From Bradyrhizobium campsiandrae (GTDB lineage Bacteria; Pseudomonadota; Alphaproteobacteria; Rhizobiales; Xanthobacteraceae), in assembly GCF_014529705.1 (NCBI RefSeq), contig NZ_JAANIH010000040.1, forward strand, positions 1 through 64,000: DNA of 64,000 bases. Direction: 5' to 3'. The translations under genes were made by a program, and so were the position numbers. The stretch's first letter is position 1. Each line of letters begins with the position of its first letter. Under the pieces are notes generated by a model. The model ran no database searches. It was not told the DNA's origin and saw nothing but the letters and a program-made list of their open reading frames with translations. Positions 57,233-64,000 of this stretch are shown here, piece after piece.

Positions 57233-58633
57233 CTACATATGGATGGCCCGCTTGCCGACTGCAAGCGCGGCTTCCTTGACGGCCTCCGAGCGGGTCGGAT
57301 GCGCATGGCAGGTGCGGGCGAGATCTTCCGCGCTGCCGCCAAACTCCATGAGGACGCAGGCCTCATGGATCATTTCGCCGGCCTCGATGCCGATGATGTG
57401 CACGCCGAGCACGCGATCGGTCTTCGCATCTGCGAGAATCTTGACGAAGCCATCCGTCGTTTGGTTGACCTTGGAGCGGCCGTTGGCGGTAAAGGGAAAC
57501 TTCCCGACGGTATAGGCCACGCCGGCCTGCTTCAGCTCCTCCTCGGTCTTGCCGACGGAGGACACTTCCGGCGTGGTATACACGACGCCTGGGATCACGT
57601 CGTAATTCACGTGGCCGGCTTGCCCTGCGATGATCTCCGCGACCGCAACGGCTTCATCCTCGGCCTTGTGCGCGAGCATCGGGCCGGCGACGACGTCGCC
57701 GATGGCATAGACGCCCTTCAGGCTGGTGGCGAAATGCGGGTCGATCTGGACGCGGCCGCGCGCATCCAGCGCCACGCCGGCTTCCTTCAGGCCGAGACCC
57801 TCGGTGTAGGGCACGCGGCCGATCGCGACGAGCACGACGTCGGCCTCCAGCGTCTCGGCCGCGCCGCCGGCGGCGGGCTCGATGGTCGCCTTCAGCGTCT
57901 TGCCTGAGGTGTCGACCGCGGTGACCTTGGCACCGAGCTTGAACGCAAAGCCCTGCTTCTCGAGGATGCGCTGGAATTGCTTGGCGATCTCGCCGTCCAT
58001 GCCGGGCAGGATGCGATCGAGGAATTCGACGACAACGACTTCGGCGCCAAGCCGCTTCCACACCGAACCGAGCTCGAGGCCGATCACGCCGGCGCCGACG
58101 ATCAGGAGCTTTCCGGGGACCTTGTCGAGCGCCAGCGCGCCGGTGGACGAGACGATGCGCTTCTCGTCGATCTCGATGCCCTTGAGGCGCGCGATATCAG
58201 AGCCGGTGGCGATGACGATGTTCTTGGTTTCGATCAGCTGCGACTTGCCGTCGGCGGAGACCTCGACCTTGCCGGCACTGATGATCTTGCCGGTGCCCTT
58301 GAGCACGTCGACCTTGTTCTTCTTCATCAGGAACTCGACGCCCTTGACGTTGCCGTCGATGCCTTGCTGCTTGAAGTTCATCATGGCCGGAAGATCGAGC
58401 TTCGGCGCGGAGACCGACACGCCCATCTTGGCGAAGGAGTGCCCGGCTTCCTCGAACATCTCGGAGGCGTGCAGCAGTGCCTTCGAGGGCATGCAGCCGA
58501 CGTTGAGGCAGGTGCCGCCGAGCGTGGCGTTCTTCTCGACCACGGCGACTTTCATGCCGAGCTGGCTGGCGCGCACCGCGCAGACATAACCGCCAGGTCC
58601 GGTACCGATGACGACGAGATCGTAGGATGCCAT
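57233..58633 (-). CDS. lpdA: Dihydrolipoyl dehydrogenase (E3)
   Basis: The 466-residue flavoenzyme has the FAD motif [19 protein letters not shown], the redox disulfide [13 protein letters not shown], the NAD site [15 protein letters not shown] and the C-terminal base [13 protein letters not shown]. It reoxidises the lipoyl group of E2. Placement after sucA-odhB assigns it to the 2-oxoglutarate dehydrogenase complex, though it may also serve others. Confidence 0.98.
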   Translation of the reverse strand: MASYDLVVIGTGPGGYVCAVRASQLGMKVAVVEKNATLGGTCLNVGCMPSKALLHASEMFEEAGHSFAKMGVSVSAPKLDLPAMMNFKQQGIDGNVKGVEFLMKKNKVDVLKGTGKIISAGKVEVSADGKSQLIETKNIVIATGSDIARLKGIEIDEKRIVSSTGALALDKVPGKLLIVGAGVIGLELGSVWKRLGAEVVVVEFLDRILPGMDGEIAKQFQRILEKQGFAFKLGAKVTAVDTSGKTLKATIEPAAGGAAETLEADVVLVAIGRVPYTEGLGLKEAGVALDARGRVQIDPHFATSLKGVYAIGDVVAGPMLAHKAEDEAVAVAEIIAGQAGHVNYDVIPGVVYTTPEVSSVGKTEEELKQAGVAYTVGKFPFTANGRSKVNQTTDGFVKILADAKTDRVLGVHIIGIEAGEMIHEACVLMEFGGSAEDLARTCHAHPTRSEAVKEAALAVGKRAIHM

Positions 58634-58690
58634 GAGAGAAAGTCCCGTAAGTTTAGCGTGATGAGGATGTGTCAGCGTCCGCGCGGCGCG

Positions 58691-59440
58691 TCAGCGTCCG
58701 CCGGACACATCGAGAATGGCTGAAGTGACGTAGGAGGCATCGTCCGACATCAGCCAGACAATGGCATTGGCAATTTCGTCGGCGGTGCCGACGCGCTTCA
58801 TCGGCACCATGTGGGCGAGGCGATGATGCCGGTCGGGCTCGCCGCCGGAGGCGTGGATTTCGGTGTCGATCAGGCCGGGGCGGATCGCGGCGACGCGGAT
58901 GCCTTCGCTTGCGACCTCATAGCCGAGGCCGATGGTGAAGGAATCCACCGCGCCCTTGGATGCGGCGTAATCGACATAAGTGTTGGGCGCCCCTAACTTG
59001 GCGGCGACCGACGACAGATTGACGATGACGCCGCCCTTGCCGCCATGCTTGGTCGACATGCGTTTGACAGCCTCGCGCGCGCAGAGGATGGAGCCGGTGA
59101 CGTTGACCGCCAGCACGCGCTGGATGCGCTCGGCCGACATCTCGTCGACGCGCACGCCGCTCTGGCCGACAATGCCGCCATTGTTGACGAGCGCCCCTAA
59201 CGTGCCGAACTTGTCGGCTTCCCTGAACAGGTCGATGATGTCGCGCTCCTCGGCGACGTCGCATTTCACCGCGATCGCCTTGCCATTGCTGGCCTCGATC
59301 TGCGTAACCACCTCGTCGGCGGCCTTCTTGTTGCTGGCATAGCCGACCACGACGCGGTAGCCGCGCGCGGCCGCCGCAATCGCGGTTGCCCGCCCGATGC
59401 CGCGGCTGCCGCCGGTGATGACAACGACCTTATCCGTCAC
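58691..59440 (-). CDS. Short-chain dehydrogenase/reductase
   Basis: The 249-residue protein is taken from GTG 59440, because GGAGG lies five bases upstream; an ATG at 59452 has no such site. It has VVITGGSRGIGRAT (NAD(P) binding), NNGGIVG and the catalytic YVDYAASKGAV (Tyr-x-x-x-Lys) with an upstream Ser in VNLSSVAA. It is a classical SDR of unknown substrate, related to glucose or 3-ketoacyl reductases. Its place between odhB and lpdA recurs in Bradyrhizobium. Confidence 0.9.
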   Translation of the reverse strand: MTDKVVVITGGSRGIGRATAIAAAARGYRVVVGYASNKKAADEVVTQIEASNGKAIAVKCDVAEERDIIDLFREADKFGTLGALVNNGGIVGQSGVRVDEMSAERIQRVLAVNVTGSILCAREAVKRMSTKHGGKGGVIVNLSSVAAKLGAPNTYVDYAASKGAVDSFTIGLGYEVASEGIRVAAIRPGLIDTEIHASGGEPDRHHRLAHMVPMKRVGTADEIANAIVWLMSDDASYVTSAILDVSGGR

Positions 59441-59507
59441 ATCAGCCTCCATGGTTCGACACGCGCCGTCACTCGAGAGAGCGACGGCGCTCGCACAGCA
59501 CTAGGGA

Positions 59508-60752
59508 TCAGAGGTCCAGCACCAGGCGCGCCGGATCTTCCAGGCTCTCCTTGACACGCACCAGGAAGGTGACGGCTTCCTTGCCGTCGATGACGCGGTG
59601 ATCGTAGGACAGCGCCAGATACATCATCGGGCGGACCTCGATCTTGCCGCCGACAACCATCGGGCGATCCTGGATCTTGTGCATGCCGAGGATGCCGGAT
59701 TGCGGCGCGTTCAGGATCGGGGTCGACATCAGCGAGCCGTAGATGCCGCCATTGGTGATGGTGAAGGTGCCGCCCTGCATCTCGTCGATCTTGAGCTGGC
59801 CGTCACGGGCGCGGCGGCCGAAATCGGCGATGCTCTTCTCGATGTCGGAGATCGACTTGTGGTCGCAATCGCGCACCACGGGCACGACGAGACCCTTGTC
59901 GGTGCCGACGGCGACGCCGATGTGATAGTAGTTCTTGTAGATCAGATCGGTGCCGTCGATCTCGGCGTTGACCGCCGGGATGTCCTTCAGCGCCTGCACG
60001 ACGGCCTTGGTGAAGAAGCCCATGAAGCCGAGCTTGGCGCCGTGCTTCTTCTCGAACGCATCCTTGTAGTGGGCGCGCAGCGCCATCACGTTGGTCATGT
60101 CGACCTCGTTGAAGGTCGTCAGCATGGCCGCGGTGTTCTGCACGTCCTTGAGGCGGCGCGCGATGGTCTGGCGCAGCCGGGTCATCTTGACGCGCTCTTC
60201 GCGGGCGGCGTCATCGGCCGGCGACGGCGCACGCACCTGCACGGCGGCGGCGGGCTGGTTGACCGGGGTCGGCGCGGACGCCGCACGCTCGATCGCAGCG
60301 AGCATATCGCCCTTGGTGACGCGACCGTCCTTGCCGGAGCCCGGAACGGTGGAAGCGTCGATGCCGGTCTCGGCGGAGAGCTTGCGCACGGACGGGGCGA
60401 GCGGCGCGTCGGCCGGCGGCGCCTTCGCAGCGGGCGCAGCAGCCGGAGCCGCGGCGGCAGGCGCCGGAGCGGCGGCAGCCGGCTTGGCGGGCGCAGCCGC
60501 GGGCTTCGCAGCGCCGGCACCGTCGGTGATTTGGCCGAGCAGCGCACCGACCGCAACGGTCGCGCCATCAGCCGCGATGATCTCGCTCAGCGTGCCGGCG
60601 GAGGGCGCCGGGACCTCGATGGTGACCTTGTCGGTCTCGAGCTCCACCAAGGGCTCGTCGACGGCGACCGGGTCGCCGGCCTTCTTGAACCAGCGGCCGA
60701 TGGTGGCCTCGGTGACGGATTCGCCGAGCGTCGGCACACGAATTTCAGTCAT
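59508..60752 (-). CDS. odhB: Dihydrolipoyllysine succinyltransferase, E2 of 2-oxoglutarate dehydrogenase
   Basis: The 414-residue protein has one lipoyl domain (1-77, lipoylated Lys in [10 protein letters not shown]), an Ala/Pro-rich linker, a peripheral subunit-binding domain (about 120-155, [17 protein letters not shown]) and a catalytic domain ending [17 protein letters not shown], with the H-x-x-x-D motif. It transfers succinyl from E1 to CoA. GAGGAAAAG lies upstream of the ATG. It is 107 bases downstream of sucA, across a short repeat. Confidence 0.98.
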   Translation of the reverse strand: MTEIRVPTLGESVTEATIGRWFKKAGDPVAVDEPLVELETDKVTIEVPAPSAGTLSEIIAADGATVAVGALLGQITDGAGAAKPAAAPAKPAAAAPAPAAAAPAAAPAAKAPPADAPLAPSVRKLSAETGIDASTVPGSGKDGRVTKGDMLAAIERAASAPTPVNQPAAAVQVRAPSPADDAAREERVKMTRLRQTIARRLKDVQNTAAMLTTFNEVDMTNVMALRAHYKDAFEKKHGAKLGFMGFFTKAVVQALKDIPAVNAEIDGTDLIYKNYYHIGVAVGTDKGLVVPVVRDCDHKSISDIEKSIADFGRRARDGQLKIDEMQGGTFTITNGGIYGSLMSTPILNAPQSGILGMHKIQDRPMVVGGKIEVRPMMYLALSYDHRVIDGKEAVTFLVRVKESLEDPARLVLDL

Positions 60753-60798
60753 GGTCTTTTCCTCAAGGGGATCGCAGTCGCGGACAGGAATTCATAGG

Positions 60799-60844
60799 TC
60801 ATGCCCGCGAAGGCGGGGCATCCAACCTTCGCGGGCAATGACGG
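60799..60844. repeat. Short inverted repeat between sucA and odhB
   Basis: GTCATGCCCGCGAAGGCGGG and CCTTCGCGGGCAATGAC form a compact hairpin of the same general class as the larger dispersed repeats. Located within an operon, it may influence message stability. Confidence 0.7.
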
Positions 60845-60859
60845 TCTCAAAAAAACGTC

Positions 60860-63817
60860 TCAGCTCAATGCTTCGTCCAGGAACGCCTTCAGCTGCGCCT
60901 GATGCTTGGACATCAGACCCGTGGCGGTCGCGGCGGAAGCGGCGCGGCCGACATAACGCGGACGCCGGCTCGCGCCGTTCACCTGGTTCAGCACCCATTC
61001 CAGATAGGGCTCGATGAAGTGCCAGGCGCCCATGTTGCGCGGCTCTTCCTGGCACCAGATCACTTCCGCCTTCTTGAAGCGCGACAGCTCGGCCACCAGC
61101 GCCTTCAACGGCACCGGATAGAGCTGCTCGATGCGCATCAGATAGATGTCGTCGATGCCGCGCTTCTCGCGCTCTTCGTAGAGGTCGTAATAGACCTTGC
61201 CCGAGCAGAGCACGATGCGGCGGATCTTCTCGTCCGGAACGAGCTTGATCGGCTCGTTCGGCAGCATCTGGGCGTCATCGTACAGGATGCGGTGGAAGGT
61301 CGTGCCCTTGGCGAGCTCCTCGAGACGCGACACCGCCCGCTTGTGACGCAGCAGCGACTTCGGCGTCATCAGGATCAGCGGCTTGCGGATCTCGCGATGC
61401 AGCTGACGGCGCAGCACGTGGAAGTAGTTCGCAGGCGTGGTCGGATAGACCACCTGCATGTTGTCTTCCGCGCACATCTGCAGATAACGCTCCAGGCGCG
61501 CCGAGGAGTGCTCCGGTCCCTGGCCCTCGTAGCCGTGCGGCAGCAGGCAGACGAGGCCCGACATGCGCAGCCATTTGCGCTCACCCGAGGAGATGAACTG
61601 GTCGAACACGACCTGCGCACCGTTGGCGAAGTCGCCGAACTGGGCTTCCCACAGCGTCAGCGTGTTCGGCTCGGCGAGCGAATAGCCGTATTCGAAGCCG
61701 AGCACGGCCTCTTCCGACAGCAGCGAGTTGATGACCTCGTAGTGGCCCTGCTCGCTGCCGAGATGGTTGAACGGCGTGTAGCGGCTCTCGTCCTCCTGGT
61801 CGATCAGGACCGAGTGACGCTGCGAGAAGGTGCCGCGCTCCGAATCCTGTCCGGACAGCCGGACGTGGTGGCCTTCCCCGAGCAGCGTGCAGAACGCCAG
61901 CGCCTCGCCGGTCGCCCAGTCGATGCCGTTGCCGCCGTCGATCGCCTTGGCGCGATTCTCCAGGAAGCGCTGGATGGTGCGGTGAACGCGGAAACCGTCA
62001 GGCACCTTGGTGATCTTGCGGCCGATGTCCTTCAGGACGGGAAGATCGACGCCGGTGACGCCGCGGCGCGCATCCTCTTCCTGGTCGGCGATCTTGAAGC
62101 CCGCCCACTTGCCATCGAGCCAGTCGGCCTTGTTCGGCTTGTAGGAGGTGCCGGCCTCGAACTCGGCATCGAGCCGGGCGCGCCAGTCGGCCTTGGCCTT
62201 GTCGACCTCGCCCTGGGTCATGACGCCTTCGCTGATCAGGCGCCGCGCATAGAGCTCGAGCGTCGAGGGATGCGCCGCGATCCGCTTGTACATCACCGGC
62301 TGGGTGAACGCCGGCTCGTCGCCCTCGTTATGGCCATGCCTGCGATAGCAGAACATGTCGATGACGACGGGCTTGTGGAATTTCTGCCGGAACTCGGTCG
62401 CGACCTTGGCGGCGAACACCACGGCTTCCGGATCGTCGCCGTTGACGTGGAAGATCGGCGCGTCGATCATCTTCGCGACGTCGGACGGGTAAGGCGAGGA
62501 GCGCGAGTAGCGCGGATAGGTGGTGAAGCCGATCTGGTTGTTGACGATGAAGTGCACGGAGCCGCCGGTGCGGTAGCCCTTCAGGTCGGACAGACCGAAG
62601 CATTCCGCGACGACGCCCTGCCCGGCGAAGGCCGCGTCGCCATGCATCAGCAGCGGCATCACCGAGATGCGCATGTCGGGCGGATCGCCATGCTGGTCCT
62701 GCTTGGCGCGCACCTTGCCGAGCACGACGGGATCGACGATCTCGAGATGCGAGGGGTTGGCGGTCAGCGACAGATGGATGCGGTTGCCGTCGAACTCGCG
62801 GTCCGAGGAGGCGCCGAGGTGGTACTTGACGTCGCCGGAGCCTTCGACCGCGTCGGGGTTGGCCGAGCCGCCCTTGAACTCGTGGAACAGCGCGCGGTGA
62901 GCCTTGCCCATCACTTGCGTGAGCACGTTGAGGCGGCCGCGATGCGGCATGCCCAACACGATTTCCTTCACGCCGAGATTGCCGCCGCGCTTGATGATCT
63001 GCTCGAGCGCGGGGATCAGGGATTCACCGCCGTCGAGGCCGAAGCGCTTGGTGCCGGTGAACTTGGTGTCGCAGAATTTCTCGAAGCCCTCGGCCTCGAC
63101 CAGCTTCATCAGGATGGCTCTACGGCCTTCGCGGGTGAAGGAGATTTCCTTGTCCGGACCCTCGATGCGTTCCTGGATCCAGGCCTTCTGCGCGGCATTG
63201 CTGATGTGCATGAACTCGACGCCGAGCGTCTGGCAGTAGGTGCGCTCGCAGATCGCGGTGATCTCGCGCAGGCTGCCGTATTCGAGGCCGAGCACGTGAT
63301 CGAGGAAGATCTTGCGATCGAAATCAGCTTCCGTGAAGCCGTAGGTGCGCGGGTCGAGCTCTTCGCGATTGCGCGGGGCTTCGATGCCGAGCGGATCGAG
63401 CTTGGCGTGGAAGTGGCCACGCATGCGGTAGGAGCGGATCAGCATCAACGCACGCACAGAGTCGCGCGTGGCCTGGAGCAGGTCGGCGGAGGAGATATCG
63501 CCGCCCTTGGACTGCGCCTTGGCAGCGATCTTGGTGCCGACCGCCTTCTCGACCTCGGCCCAGTTGCCGTCGAGCGCAGAGGTCAGATCGTCCTTCGGGG
63601 TGAGCGGCCAGTTGGCTCGCTCCCAGGACGGGCCTTCGGCGTTCTTCCGGACAACAGCCGGCTGATCATTCAGGCTCTTGAAGAATTCCTGCCACTCGGC
63701 GTCGACCGAGGAGGGGTCCTTCTCATACCGGGCGTAGATTTCGTCGATATAGGTGGCGTTGGTGCCCTGCAGAAAGGATGACAGGGCAAAGGCTGCGTTC
63801 GCGTCCTGGCGAGACAT
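60860..63817 (-). CDS. sucA: 2-oxoglutarate dehydrogenase E1 component
   Basis: The 985-residue thiamine diphosphate enzyme starts at ATG 63817 (MSRQDANAAFALSSFLQGTN), with AGGAACCC upstream. It has EEFFKSL-type N-terminal helices (QEFFKSLND), the thiamine-binding GDAAFAGQGVVAE, HYGASSDRE-type HLGASSDREF, and the E1o C-terminal motif IRIEQLYP-like LMRIEQLYPVP with WCQEEPRNMG. It decarboxylates 2-oxoglutarate in the citric acid cycle. It is the first gene of the sucA-odhB-SDR-lpdA cluster seen here. Confidence 0.98.
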   Translation of the reverse strand: MSRQDANAAFALSSFLQGTNATYIDEIYARYEKDPSSVDAEWQEFFKSLNDQPAVVRKNAEGPSWERANWPLTPKDDLTSALDGNWAEVEKAVGTKIAAKAQSKGGDISSADLLQATRDSVRALMLIRSYRMRGHFHAKLDPLGIEAPRNREELDPRTYGFTEADFDRKIFLDHVLGLEYGSLREITAICERTYCQTLGVEFMHISNAAQKAWIQERIEGPDKEISFTREGRRAILMKLVEAEGFEKFCDTKFTGTKRFGLDGGESLIPALEQIIKRGGNLGVKEIVLGMPHRGRLNVLTQVMGKAHRALFHEFKGGSANPDAVEGSGDVKYHLGASSDREFDGNRIHLSLTANPSHLEIVDPVVLGKVRAKQDQHGDPPDMRISVMPLLMHGDAAFAGQGVVAECFGLSDLKGYRTGGSVHFIVNNQIGFTTYPRYSRSSPYPSDVAKMIDAPIFHVNGDDPEAVVFAAKVATEFRQKFHKPVVIDMFCYRRHGHNEGDEPAFTQPVMYKRIAAHPSTLELYARRLISEGVMTQGEVDKAKADWRARLDAEFEAGTSYKPNKADWLDGKWAGFKIADQEEDARRGVTGVDLPVLKDIGRKITKVPDGFRVHRTIQRFLENRAKAIDGGNGIDWATGEALAFCTLLGEGHHVRLSGQDSERGTFSQRHSVLIDQEDESRYTPFNHLGSEQGHYEVINSLLSEEAVLGFEYGYSLAEPNTLTLWEAQFGDFANGAQVVFDQFISSGERKWLRMSGLVCLLPHGYEGQGPEHSSARLERYLQMCAEDNMQVVYPTTPANYFHVLRRQLHREIRKPLILMTPKSLLRHKRAVSRLEELAKGTTFHRILYDDAQMLPNEPIKLVPDEKIRRIVLCSGKVYYDLYEEREKRGIDDIYLMRIEQLYPVPLKALVAELSRFKKAEVIWCQEEPRNMGAWHFIEPYLEWVLNQVNGASRRPRYVGRAASAATATGLMSKHQAQLKAFLDEALS

Positions 63818-64000
63818 ACTGGGTTCCTGGCGATTTCGGTTCGCGCATAACAAACGGCGCTGGCGCCGAGCTCCCCCGACAGGGCTCGACGCGACAGGCA
63901 CCCTTTACCCTATTTGCTGCGAAACTTCGCCCGGAAAAGCACGAAGAAGTGAATTAGCCCTTCAACTTTTCGGCAAGCGTGTGACCCAGGCGCGCCGGCG
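63818..64000. promoter_or_regulatory. Upstream region of sucA
   Basis: These 183 bases hold the sucA ribosome binding site and perhaps a promoter, but no convincing boxes were recognised. No gene is visible before the window end. Confidence 0.3.

Noticed and set aside
60902-63781. A 959-codon plus-strand open frame opposite sucA
   Set aside because: It is the antisense shadow of a high-GC gene; the encoded sequence is His/Arg/Asp-rich without domains, while sucA on the other strand is unmistakable.

Overview
The window looks like a chromosome segment of a Bradyrhizobium-type alphaproteobacterium (Hyphomicrobiales). The right two thirds is GC-rich. It carries the gene order I associate with that group (rplU-rpmA ... 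obgE ... proB-proA-nadD-rsfS-rlmH-envC-ctpA ... rppH, then atpHAGDC, priA and sucA-odhB-SDR-lpdA). It is also littered with the paired 'gtcatgcccgggc / gcccggccatgac', 'cgtcattgcgag / cgcaatgacg' and 'catcctgaggtg / cacctcagggtgacg' intergenic repeats usual in Bradyrhizobium and Rhodopseudomonas. No rRNA genes, CRISPR arrays or transposases were seen. The only tRNA is tRNA-Ser(CGA) at 24499-24588, minus strand.

Positions 1 to about 24498 are a lower-GC genomic island that ends exactly at the 3' end of the tRNA-Ser gene. Two related tyrosine integrases (20252-21916 and 23143-24411) lie at that end, one of them next to the tRNA. The left end of the island was not found, so it probably lies outside the window. 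Almost every island gene looks like a conflict or defence component. They are: the edge of an EAD1-type gene beside a trypsin-like fragment (1-767); a nuclease-STAND-TPR-SEC-C protein resembling Avs (930-3740); a co-directional trio of nitrilase-fold enzyme, winged-helix/PAS/degenerate-kinase protein and nuclease-TPR-PIN giant (3996-11187); an AbiEi/AbiEii toxin-antitoxin pair (11216-12897); a HigB-like/ImmA-IrrE pair (13164-14556); a complete ubiquitin-like conjugation operon (14761-17770) coupled by overlap to a phosphotransferase-fold kinase (17754-19244); a PD-(D/E)XK protein (19262-20224); and a HEPN-like protein between the integrases (22078-23085).

The ubiquitin-like operon is the most striking system. 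In order it encodes a two-domain ubiquitin-like protein with a pre-exposed Gly-Ala-Gly end, an E2-like protein, a JAB peptidase fused to an E1-like ThiF domain, a DUF6527-like metal-binding protein, a second ubiquitin-like protein with a cleavable tail after Gly-Gly, and the kinase. Neighbouring stop and start codons overlap throughout, so the six genes are very likely translated as one unit.

Positions 24589-64000 are conserved chromosome. They hold a ROK-family protein; ribosomal proteins L21 and L27 with a clear promoter, leader hairpin and terminator; a GNAT acetyltransferase, an EamA transporter, a MaoC hydratase and ObgE; a phosphonate-hydrolase-like sulfatase and an orphan TctC/Bug binding protein; proline and NAD synthesis genes with ribosome-associated factors; EnvC and CtpA cell-wall proteins; a divergent polysaccharide deacetylase; and two RppH-type Nudix hydrolases. 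They continue with a class III cyclase, the whole F1 part of ATP synthase, RlpA, PriA, XerC and the 2-oxoglutarate dehydrogenase complex. Repeats have been inserted even inside the atp operon.
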